From contig JBBRXX010000001.1 in the NCBI GenBank assembly GCA_038238245.1, forward strand, positions 124,001 to 188,000: 64,000 nt of DNA, written 5' to 3'. The notes under the pieces were generated by a model. The model worked only from the letters and a program-made list of their open reading frames with translations. It was not told where the DNA came from and searched no databases. Position 1 is the stretch's first letter; each line of letters starts with the position of its first letter. The translations under genes were made by a program, and so were the position numbers. The stretch comes from DASQHW01 sp038238245. Lineage in GTDB: Bacteria > Actinomycetota > Acidimicrobiia > IMCC26256 > PALSA-610. Positions 8,801-15,461 of this stretch are shown here, in pieces.

Positions 8801-8850
8801 CTGGTGAGCGCCTATTTTTCAGGGGCTTGCTCGCGCAGCTTGTGCTTCAT
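8801..8850. repeat. left attachment-site-like repeat: displaced 3' end of the acyl-CoA ligase gene
   Basis: These 50 bases match 25291-25340 at 44 positions, including an uninterrupted core GCCTATTTTTC. Read on the minus strand they encode MKHKLREQAPEK-stop, nearly the last residues of the acyl-CoA ligase at 25302-26834. No ligase body is recognisable beyond 8850, so this is an orphan gene tail, as left behind when an element integrates into the 3' end of a gene and supplies its own copy. Confidence 0.65.
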
Positions 8851-8959
8851 ACGTCCGACGCCAACCGGATGCATGAGGCCGTTCTCCCTGGTCGCATCCA
8901 TCCGGAATGCACGGACTTACCTTGCGAGTCCGAACCTCAGAGAGGACGTTCCAGCGACC

Positions 8960-9352
8960 ATGACCCACGATACGACCGTCATCAACCCACTACAGGAAGC
9001 ACTACTTGCCATCGTGCCCGCCGAGCTGCGCGCGGAGGAGCGCGCGATCGAGGCCGAGTGGGACACCCTCACTGAGAGGATCGTCTCGCTCTGCGAACGC
9101 ACTCTTGAGATGCAGCAACGGCTCGCCGAATGCATGCGCCCAGCGGAGGACGCATTGTGCAGCGTCATCGAGTTCGATCGGCATGTCCGTTCCGAGATCG
9201 CCGACGCCGCATGGAAGATCACCGACGGACTCTCTGGAAAGACGATTCTCACAAGGCAGATGATGGCGGCCCGGAACGTGCTCGACATCGCGGCCGACAC
9301 CGTGACCGCCGACGACTTCCGCAAGCAACTCGCCGACGACGACGGAAGCTAG
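8960..9352 (+). CDS. hypothetical alpha-helical protein
   Basis: A 130-residue protein, mostly helical and amphipathic ('LRAEERAIEAEWDTLTER', 'LCERTLEMQQRLAEC'), possibly coiled coil. It has an acidic C-terminus and no membrane segment. The ATG at 8960 is the first plausible start inside the element; an upstream in-frame extension crosses the att-like repeat and is unlikely to be coding. No family is recognised. Its stop overlaps the stop of the convergent WhiB-like pseudogene by two bases. Confidence 0.55.
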   Translation: MTHDTTVINPLQEALLAIVPAELRAEERAIEAEWDTLTERIVSLCERTLEMQQRLAECMRPAEDALCSVIEFDRHVRSEIADAAWKITDGLSGKTILTRQMMAARNVLDIAADTVTADDFRKQLADDDGS

Positions 9353-9649
9353 GTCCGCTTCATCTGTCGTCTCTGCCGGTACGACGTCCCGGCCCAGACG
9401 CCGAATGTCCCGTCACGATCGAGCAGCGCGGCACGTAAGCACTCGACTGTGACGGGACATTGCGCGCAGATCGCCTTCGCCGGGTCCAGGGACTGTCCCC
9501 GTTCCGGGAACCACGCGTCCCAACCCTGACCGCGGCAAGCGGCCTGGGCGTGCCATTCGGGCGGTCGGAGTAGCTGGTCGAGCTCCTCGACCCAGCCGTA
9601 CGCATCGGGCGCATTGCATCAGGCCATGCCGTGCCCGATAGTCCCGCAC
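9349..9649 (-). pseudogene. frameshifted WhiB-like iron-sulfur protein
   Basis: Read leftward, the last 80 or so codons encode a clear WhiB domain: AACRG, then CAQCPVTVECL and the G-V-W-A-G-T turn, so all four cluster-ligating cysteines and the WhiB signature are present. This frame has a stop (TGA) just upstream and no start codon after it. The expected N-terminal part (RARHGLMQCA) is in another frame beginning with GTG at 9649. A small indel near 9620 therefore separates the two halves. It is a paralogue of the intact WhiB gene at 15066-15377, sharing the layout L-M-C-A-P-D, E-L-x-x-L-L, P-P-x-W-H. A sequencing error is the alternative. Confidence 0.65.
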
Positions 9650-9687
9650 AATCGAAGGTACTGAGATAGCTCAACCGGCGCAGGCAA

Positions 9688-9709
9688 CCTCGCGGGAATG
9701 CCCGCGAGG
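9688..9709. other. perfect 9-bp stem hairpin in intergenic region 9650-9858
   Basis: CCTCGCGGG-AATG-CCCGCGAGG is a perfect stem-loop upstream of the WhiB-like pseudogene on the minus strand and of the exported protein on the plus strand. It has no T run. It could be a structured leader or operator. Nothing else was seen in this gap. Confidence 0.4.
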
Positions 9710-9858
9710 TCGCGCCCGCCGTCCTTGTCGCGCTCGCGAACGTGCCTTCCATTCCAGCCGGTTCTGGCTTTCATGGAGCGGTTGTGGCATTAGCTGGCGG
9801 GAGGCCACAATCCTGGCCACGGGCGCGCCTCATGTGCCCTTGACCCAGCGGAGGCAAA

Positions 9859-10947
9859 ATGCTCAAGGCGATGCGGGCGCGGCGTCACGCTGTACGTACG
9901 GGCGCAGGTGCCGACGCCACTTCGGCGGGCGAGCACAGCGACGGCAGGCGGGAGGTAGGTCGCCGCGGGATGCTGCGGCTCGGTGGGATGGCGGCGGCCG
10001 GCGCGGCGGCGGCGACCGTCGCCTCGGTCGCGAGTGCCAGTCCGGCCGCGGCCGGCGTCGACGGCGACGTGGTGCTCGGCAGCGTGTCGAACTCGACGCC
10101 CAACGCGACGGCGATCGACGTCACCGGTGGGTCGGCACCGTACGGCTTCGGCGTCACCGACAACGGCTTTTCGTTCACCTCTATTAGCCCGGCGATCGTC
10201 GCGCACGCGAGACAGGGAAACTTCAACGCCGGCGTCCTTGCGTACGCTGAGAACTCAGCGACGGCAGTCCGCGCCATTGCCAACGACGCATCGGCGCTGT
10301 TCGCTAGCAACGTGTCGCAGTACCCGACCCTCGAAGTGAACAACCTCGGGAGTGGTCCTGGTGCCCACGTCACTGCCACCGGCGAAGGCGTAAAGGTCGA
10401 GTCCGGCGGGAACGCGCTTACGGCGACCGCGTCAGCCGGCGGCGCGGGACTCGCCGCGACCGCGACGGGAACCGGTCCTGCCGTGCAAGCCATCATCGCG
10501 AACGGCAACAGTTTGAGCGCGGCCGTTCGCGCGATCGCTACCGGCAAGAGCGGCGCCGTAGACGCGTCCGCCGCCGCGGCCGCGACCAAGCCGACGGTGC
10601 AATCGACTTCGGCGAGCGTGCAGCCCGCGGTGAAGGCGATCGGCAAGGCAGTGCCGGTGAGTGGCGCGGTGCCGGTCGCGGGGAACGCGGCCGCGCTGTC
10701 TGTGCAGGGCGTTGCGTCGTTTACCCGCAGTGGTGTTGCGTCGCTGACTGCCGCAGGGACCTCGATCGTGGTATCGGTCCCCGGAGGGTTGACGGCCGCG
10801 AGTCATGTGCTCGCGACCATGCAGACCAACACCGGCACCGTTGCTGTGAAGGCGGCGGTACCGAATACGGCAAATGGCAAGGTGACGATCTACCTCACCG
10901 CATCCGCGCCCATCGGCACGAAGATCGCATGGTTCGTGTTCGGCTAA
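9859..10947 (+). CDS. Tat-exported repetitive beta-rich protein
   Basis: A 362-residue protein. Residues about 34-66 form a twin-arginine signal: R-R-G-M-L-R-L followed by a long Ala-rich hydrophobic core and an A-x-A-type cleavage region before GVDGDV. The mature part is low-complexity, rich in Ala, Gly, Thr, Ser and Val, with recurring 'A-V-x-A-I-A' and 'G-x-A-x-x-x-T' steps suggestive of a beta-helix or beta-roll. The last 70 residues form a compact domain ending in G-T-K-I-A-W-F-V-F-G that I recall from other actinobacterial exported proteins of unknown function. The start is the ATG after a GGAGG at 9849-9853. It probably acts at the cell surface. No enzyme motif is seen. Confidence 0.7.
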   Translation: MLKAMRARRHAVRTGAGADATSAGEHSDGRREVGRRGMLRLGGMAAAGAAAATVASVASASPAAAGVDGDVVLGSVSNSTPNATAIDVTGGSAPYGFGVTDNGFSFTSISPAIVAHARQGNFNAGVLAYAENSATAVRAIANDASALFASNVSQYPTLEVNNLGSGPGAHVTATGEGVKVESGGNALTATASAGGAGLAATATGTGPAVQAIIANGNSLSAAVRAIATGKSGAVDASAAAAATKPTVQSTSASVQPAVKAIGKAVPVSGAVPVAGNAAALSVQGVASFTRSGVASLTAAGTSIVVSVPGGLTAASHVLATMQTNTGTVAVKAAVPNTANGKVTIYLTASAPIGTKIAWFVFG

Positions 10948-11013
10948 GAACCGCCCCCGGCCGAAAGAAACGGTGAAAGGTTCGGTTTCGAACGCGTCGC
11001 GCTCGCGTGGTGA

Positions 11014-11214
11014 GTGGTGCCCGGTTCGCAGCTCCTCGGTACCAGGAACTGTCCCGGTTGGCCTGATCGTTCACGCCGACGGGACGGTCGCCGGCTGCCC
11101 GCTCGACGAAGACGAAGACGGATGCCGCGGACGCGCGCTACGCCACGAAGGCGACCCGGGTTCAGTGCATCGTGTGGTGGCGGAACGGCCCGCAACTACT
11201 GCGGCGTGCACTGA
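11014..11214 (+). pseudogene. frameshifted copy (A) of a 56-residue Cys-rich mini-protein
   Basis: The DNA matches copies B and C codon by codon, but in three frame segments: NCPG in one frame, GLIVHADGTVAGC..DEDGC..RHEGDPG in the next, QCIVWW in the third, and RNYCGVH-stop back in the first. Three single-base insertions relative to copy C explain this, near 11060, 11160 and 11190. The net frame is restored, so the stop aligns with that of the intact copies. It is either a decaying paralogue or a local cluster of sequence errors. Confidence 0.6.
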
Positions 11215-11347
11215 CGATCCGCGCTTCATCTCAAAAATTGGGCATTCTTGCGCTCGTGTTGGATCAGGATTGATGCGCTATCTGCTGGCTGTGAGACTGC
11301 GCCGATTCGTGGGGAAACGCAGTACCCGCGGGGAGAAGGTGTCGACC

Positions 11348-12116
11348 ATGTTGCGTCGTAACAACCCCGATATGCACGATCCGAGTGACGAGCGGGACCA
11401 TCGGCCGAAGCGTCGGCGCGATGGGCGAGGGCTCGGACCGTTCTCCAGCGGTCATCTCACGGTCATCATCGTCACGTTGCTGGATCCTGGTCGCGTTCCC
11501 GTTCGCCGCGTTCGCGGTGACGGGCAACAACGTGTTCGTGACGGACGCGTCGAGCGGGAATCGGGCGACGGTGGCGGGCGGGAAACTCAAAGTCGATACC
11601 GGTGCCGCCAACTTCTTCGGCATCACGCCCGTCGCACCCGTCGCGCCGCAGATCTACCCGACCAGCGACATCATCCACACCGACAATGGCAGTGACTTCG
11701 TCGAACCGGGCAATTGCTCGGGCGGTTCGTGCGCGACGTTGCTGAAGCCGCCCGCCGGCAAGGCCGCCGTCGTCACCTCAATCCACATCAACACGTACAG
11801 GGCCACCGTCACCGGAGCCTCTCAATACCTCGCGATCCTTCGGAGTACTGATGGCAGTTGCAATCTTGGGACCTTTGACCGCATCGTTGAGTACTTCAAT
11901 CCCAGTGGCATCGGTGAGACGCAGTTGCAATACGACCTGCCCGGCGGGCTCTCGATCCCCGCAGGCAAAGGCCTCTGCGTGCAAAACAGCGATACCTCCA
12001 ACCTCGGCTTCGAGGTCTCGGCACACGGCTACGCGGTGGCTTCGAGCGCCGTGCCGGCAAGCGCAGCCCCCGCCGGTGCACCCAAGGGTGCCGCGCTCCT
12101 CAAGCCCCAGCAGTAA
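11348..12116 (+). pseudogene. membrane-anchored or secreted protein, probable +1 frameshift
   Basis: The ATG at 11348 has a GGAGAAGG ribosome site. It encodes a basic cytoplasmic tail (H-R-P-K-R-R-R-D) and the start of a membrane helix (LTVIIVTLL). Near 11483 the helix continues in the next frame (ILVAFPFAAFAVTGNN), which then stays open to 12116 with convincing secreted-protein sequence (VFVTDASSG, two CxxxxC pairs, a C-terminal Ala/Pro tail). One extra G in CTGGATC would account for it. Repaired, the product has about 255 residues with one N-terminal membrane segment. Function unknown; the family style 'G-N-N-V-F-V-T-D' is common in actinobacterial exported proteins. Confidence 0.6.
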
Positions 12117-12134
12117 CCACAACCAACTCCGAGG

Positions 12135-12170
12135 ACGACGCGCGCCTTCGCTTCGGCGAGGGCGTCGTCG
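12135..12170. terminator. hairpin after the exported-protein gene
   Basis: GACGACGC-GCGCC pairs with GGCGA-GGGCGTCGTC around a TTCGCTTC loop, 18 bases after the stop at 12116. It is plausible as a factor-independent terminator without a long T run. Confidence 0.4.
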
Positions 12171-12186
12171 CGTCTACCGTCGTGCC

Positions 12187-12357
12187 ATGGCGACGTGTCC
12201 CGGCGGACTGGTCGAGCACGCGGACGGCACGGTCGCGGGTTGCACGGAGGACGATGAACGCGACGGGTGCCGGGTCCGGGAGTTCCGCCACGACGGAGAC
12301 CCCGTCCGGTGCATCGTGTGGACGCCCGCCGGGTGCAACTGGTGCGGAGTCCACTGA
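12187..12357 (+). CDS. 56-residue Cys-rich mini-protein, copy B
   Basis: A 56-residue protein from ATG 12187 to a TGA directly after GVH. It has six cysteines in the order C-PGG, AGC, GC-R, CIVW, GCNWC, with invariant HADGT and R-H-x-G-D-P-V between them. The paired GCNWC and spaced upstream cysteines suggest a small zinc-binding or disulfide-bonded fold. Copies C (13808) and A (11014) share length, cysteine spacing and the terminal GVH. No signal peptide or membrane segment. No family recognised; conservation of the same length and stop in independent copies argues it is translated. Confidence 0.7.
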   Translation: MATCPGGLVEHADGTVAGCTEDDERDGCRVREFRHDGDPVRCIVWTPAGCNWCGVH

Positions 12358-12493
12358 ACTGCGACCCGTCCGAGCGTCCTAAAGCCGTCTTACGCGGGTC
12401 CGGCCCGAGGCGACATGGACGAGGCCTTCGGACCGGACGCCGCGTTGACAACGCTCCCGTTTCCTGATCGGTCGGTGGCGGGCATCAGTGAAG

Positions 12494-12697
12494 TCAGGCA
12501 ACGTCGGATGTAGGGCCGATGCCCTCCTCAACAGGTCCCGCGCCGATTCCGCTTTCGAGCACCTCAAAGATGGTCCATTCGTGGCCCGGCGCCACGCCGC
12601 CAATCGCCGCGCGTGCCGCGGCTTGCGTGGTGAACCCTCCGAGCGTCTTATGTCCGGCAGTGTGGTCGACGAGGAGGTAGACGGGGCTGAGGGGCAT
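12494..12697 (-). CDS. small hypothetical protein, weakly similar to the RelA-linked small protein
   Basis: A 67-residue protein, ATG at 12697, nine bases after the stop of the preceding minus-strand gene. The start 'VYLLVDHTAG', a central Ala-rich helix and 'HEWTIFEVLE' mirror the layout of the protein at 14001-14228 ('YFLILYNRLTG'... 'EWEVVVLGG'), so I suspect a small alpha-beta paralogue. Too short for a firm call; no motif for catalysis or DNA binding. Confidence 0.5.
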   Translation of the reverse strand: MPLSPVYLLVDHTAGHKTLGGFTTQAAARAAIGGVAPGHEWTIFEVLESGIGAGPVEEGIGPTSDVA

Positions 12698-12703
12698 TGA
12701 GAC

Positions 12704-12999
12704 TCACCAGGCGATGGGGCTGGTGCCTTTGACGTGAGCGGTCGTGGTGCCGGCGCTGTAGCGGACCACGGTCGCGTCGGCGGTTTGGCCGGAGGGGAGG
12801 CGAACGCTGACCTTCTGCTGGTGGATGAGCACGCCGTACCAATCGACGTCGCGCGACTTGATCCAAACCCTTCCCAGGACGGCGTCGCGGCACTGCCTGC
12901 GACGAGTTGGGCGTCGCCGGCGGTGAAGTCGGCCTCACCGGCGCGAATCTCGCACGGTCCCGCATAGGCGCTCATGTTCCTGGACCTGAGTTCAGCCAT
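12704..12999 (-). pseudogene. frameshifted small beta-rich hypothetical protein
   Basis: The ATG at 12999 opens a frame reading MAELRSRNMSAYAG...ADFTAGDAQLVAG. After about 36 codons, sequence of good quality continues in a different frame as 'VLGRVWIKSRDVDWYGV', 'KVSVRLPSGQTADATVVRY' and 'HVKGTSPIAW' to a TGA at 12704. One missing base near 12895 reconciles the halves. The repaired protein would be about 98 residues, beta-rich, with the small gene at 12494 following at once. Function unknown. Confidence 0.55.
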
Positions 13000-13442
13000 T
13001 GGCGGCCCGCTTCCATTGATTTGCTAGCCACCCGACACCTCACCTTCGGTCGGAGTGGCGCGGGGCTTTAGTGGCGCTCGGAAAGCTCCTCAAGGCGCGT
13101 CGTGGGGGAGGCCGATGAAGGGTGTCGCCACGGATGGCTGGAGGCGCTAAGTCCGCTGCGAGGCGACTCCGCAAACGGGGGAAGACCGTGCGGCCGTCGA
13201 CCTGCGGGTCGGCGGTCGTTGCGCGTCCCGACGATATAGCGGTGCGGACGGGGCATACCGTGGCCGTGGGTCGAGCCGTTTCGGGGCACCTGCTGTTGCT
13301 CCCCGCCCCGACAGGCGCTTCGGGGCGGCCCGGCCTGCAGCGTGCCTGACCTTTGTCGCGTTGGAGTAACCAGCACGCGCCGCAGCGCCGTCCGCGCCAG
13401 GGGACTGGCGACCTGTCGTGAAGGCGGGCAGGCTTCGGGCTT
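13000..13442. other. gene-poor stretch within the element
   Basis: Open frames exist on both strands, but none has a ribosome site, recognisable family or protein-like composition. GC-rich inverted repeats (for example around 13300-13330) are present. Nothing is assigned. Confidence 0.4.
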
Positions 13443-13793
13443 GTGACCGAGCCGCCGATTCCAGAGGGCATGAGCCCGGCAACAATGTTCTCGATGTACT
13501 CGGCAGCGGCCGCGTCACCGCGTCACGTTGCGCTCGAGCTCGATGACGAGCAACGTCGTGCGTTGACTAGCGCGCTCTTTGATGCGCAGCTCGCGGTCTT
13601 GAGGGCGATTACAGCAGAGGCCGGACGGGAGCCGACTAAGGAGACGCGCCGCAACGTCGTCTCGTATACCTCGACATTCGCGCACCTCCGAATGGCCAGC
13701 GGCCAGTTGCTTCCTGGACCGGGATGGTTCATGCCACCCTTCATGGGCAACCCGTTCGCGCAGGACGACGACTCCGAGCCAGAGCACATCTAG
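13443..13793 (+). CDS. hypothetical helical protein
   Basis: A 116-residue protein from a GTG at 13443. The centre is helical ('LDDEQRRALTSALFDAQLAVLRAITAEAG'), while the C-terminus is a Gly/Pro/Phe-rich, aromatic stretch (PGPGWFMPPFMGNPF) ending in acidic residues. No family known to me. It ends 14 bases before Cys-rich copy C, so the two may be co-transcribed. Confidence 0.55.
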   Translation: MTEPPIPEGMSPATMFSMYSAAAASPRHVALELDDEQRRALTSALFDAQLAVLRAITAEAGREPTKETRRNVVSYTSTFAHLRMASGQLLPGPGWFMPPFMGNPFAQDDDSEPEHI

Positions 13794-13807
13794 CGGCACT
13801 TCCCGCT

Positions 13808-13978
13808 GTGCCGAGTTGCCCAGGCGGAATGATTGTTCATGCCGACGGCACCATCGCCGGCTGCACAGAGGACGAGGAGCCCGATGGGTGCCGCGGGCTC
13901 GAACTGCGCCACGAAGGCGACCCGGTGGCGTGCATCGTGTGGTGGCCGTCGGGCTGCAACTACTGCGGCGTCCACTGA
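13808..13978 (+). CDS. 56-residue Cys-rich mini-protein, copy C
   Basis: The GTG at 13808 gives exactly 56 residues, the same length as copy B. The six cysteines and the HADGT, AGC, DGCRG, RHEGDPV, CIVW and GCNYCGVH landmarks are all in place. The sequence is about two-thirds identical to copy B by eye, with most differences between cysteines, a pattern expected of a maintained small metal-binding or disulfide protein. It follows the 13443 gene after 14 bases. Role unknown. Confidence 0.7.
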   Translation: MPSCPGGMIVHADGTIAGCTEDEEPDGCRGLELRHEGDPVACIVWWPSGCNYCGVH

Positions 13979-14000
13979 ACCCTGCCCCGGCGCGCAACCT

Positions 14001-14228
14001 TTAGCTTGCGGCGAGCTCGCTTGCGTCCTTGAAGTAACGCCCATGTGTGCGCTTGATCTGCTCGAGGTCGGTACCGCCGAGCACTACGACCTCCCACTCG
14101 GGGAGCCCCTTGAAATCATTTTCTAGGGCAAATCGACGCGACAGCGCTTCATGCCGCCGCGTCTCGTCGAACTCCGTGACGTGGACGTCGCCGGTCAAGC
14201 GGTTGTACAAGATGAGGAAATAGGTCAT
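14001..14228 (-). CDS. small alpha-beta protein coupled to the RelA/SpoT-domain gene
   Basis: A 75-residue protein from ATG 14228, overlapping the stop of the RelA/SpoT-domain gene (ATGA). It starts with a hydrophobic strand (YFLILY), has a basic-acidic helix (EALSRRFALEN), then EWEVVVLGG and ends near T-H-G-R-Y-F. I recall similar small proteins widely in actinobacteria without a known role. Its tight coupling to a possible alarmone-synthetase toxin makes it a candidate antitoxin or modulator (inference). Confidence 0.65.
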   Translation of the reverse strand: MTYFLILYNRLTGDVHVTEFDETRRHEALSRRFALENDFKGLPEWEVVVLGGTDLEQIKRTHGRYFKDASELAAS

Positions 14229-14929
14229 GGGTCCGGCTCCCCTGGCACAGCGAGCGCCTGTCGGACGTCGCTGAGGATCGACTCCAGTGTCGCATACCCA
14301 TCGGCACTCTGACGCTTCGCCTGTTCGAAATCCTCCAGGAGCTGCAACGGCACCCTCGAGTCCGTGGTCGAGGAGCCGGCCTCGGCGATCACTCTGTCGG
14401 TGCGCTCGATGTTCTGCGCGACGATCTCGTACCTGTCGATAGCGTTGGAGACGTCATTCGTCATCAGGTGAACGAACTGGCCCCGAGTCACGGTCGCCAG
14501 CGGCTGATCCGGCTCGCTCGGAGGTTGTCCGTAGCGGATCTGACGTCCCCACATGTCAGCCAAACGCTCGACGACCTCGGCCCACATGTGTTGCAGGGTC
14601 GTGCGAATCTGCACCTCGATCCATCGATCCTGACATCGAACGACGACGTGCACCGCGCGATATCCGTAGGAAGGGAGGAGTCTCCGATCGATTGGCTCCT
14701 TCGTGGTCGGAAAGGCTGCGAGGATCGCATCTCGAACCTGGTCCTGGTCGTCGCGCGTTCCAGCAAGGACTATACGGGCCCCGCCGAGATCATGTATCTG
14801 CGATAGCCCCTCGCGCTCGCGACGCAGTTTCTCGATCGTTGTCGAACGAGTCTTGAGTCGCGGCGTCGGCACTAGAGGAGAACCGCCAGGGGCCCGCAAG
14901 GACTTGAGTCTTTCAACAACCTCAGCCAA
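14225..14929 (-). CDS. RelA/SpoT nucleotidyltransferase-domain protein
   Basis: A 234-residue protein with a RelA/SpoT (p)ppGpp-synthetase-like domain: 'RLKTRSTTIEKLRRER', 'IHDLGGARIV', 'SYGYRAVHVVV' and 'WIEVQIRTTLQHMWAE' appear in the canonical order (about residues 24-130), followed by helices. No HD hydrolase, TGS or ACT domain, so it is of the small-alarmone-synthetase or toxSAS type. The TTG at 14929 is the only start in frame. Homology clearly extends upstream to about 15040 (SNRQIDRIGHRL, ETLFQEFL), where no ATG, GTG or TTG exists, so the true 5' end may be damaged by an indel. Coupled to the small gene at 14001. Confidence 0.75.
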   Translation of the reverse strand: MAEVVERLKSLRAPGGSPLVPTPRLKTRSTTIEKLRREREGLSQIHDLGGARIVLAGTRDDQDQVRDAILAAFPTTKEPIDRRLLPSYGYRAVHVVVRCQDRWIEVQIRTTLQHMWAEVVERLADMWGRQIRYGQPPSEPDQPLATVTRGQFVHLMTNDVSNAIDRYEIVAQNIERTDRVIAEAGSSTTDSRVPLQLLEDFEQAKRQSADGYATLESILSDVRQALAVPGEPDP

Positions 14930-15065
14930 GGCGTCATCGATCCGGACGAGAAACTCCTGGAAGAGGGTCTCTTCGTCGGCGGATAACGAGTCACCAGCCT
15001 TAAGGCGATGCCCGATGCGGTCGATCTGCCGGTTGCTGACGCGGCCAAGACTACCGCGGGTGCCT

Positions 15066-15377
15066 CTATGCCGCGTCGGCGCGCATCTTGAGTCGCTGCC
15101 GATAGGCCGTACCCGCCCAGATGCCGTGCGTGTCTCGGTCGCGTAGTGCTTCGTCTAGGCATTCGCGCGCGACGGGACAGGTCGCGCAGATGGCCCGCGC
15201 GAGCTCGAGGCTCTCGCCGCGGTCAGGGAAGAAGACCTTGGCTCCGACACCGCGGCACGCGGCGTGCTTGTGCCATGCCGGTGGGGTGAGTAGTCGCTCG
15301 AGGTCGTCGCACCAGTCGGACCGGTCGGGCGCGCACATGAGCGCACGGAAGAGATCGGTTGTGATGTCACGTTCCAT
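15066..15377 (-). CDS. WhiB-like iron-sulfur transcriptional regulator
   Basis: A 103-residue WhiB-family protein. Cys41, Cys64, Cys67 and Cys73 form the C-xn-C-x2-C-x5-C [4Fe-4S] site and residues 85-90 (G-I-W-A-G-T) the family turn, followed by a basic tail (RQRLK). WhiB proteins bind the sigma-A region 4 and tune transcription; actinophages often carry them to rewire the host. The ATG at 15377 follows GGGAGGA. It sits downstream of the tail-fibre gene and upstream of the RelA/SpoT gene on the same strand. The frameshifted homologue at 9349 is its paralogue. Confidence 0.9.
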   Translation of the reverse strand: MERDITTDLFRALMCAPDRSDWCDDLERLLTPPAWHKHAACRGVGAKVFFPDRGESLELARAICATCPVARECLDEALRDRDTHGIWAGTAYRQRLKMRADAA

Positions 15378-15461
15378 CGTTCCTCCCGGACGTAGGCTCC
15401 TCTGTCGGCGAACCGAGAAGCCGTTGGTGCGGGGTGTCGGCGAGGCGCCCCGCACCCTCGT

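Noticed and set aside
13122..13349. 75-codon plus-strand frame in the element's gene-poor stretch
   Set aside because: Basic, low-information composition and no convincing ribosome site; not enough support to call a gene.
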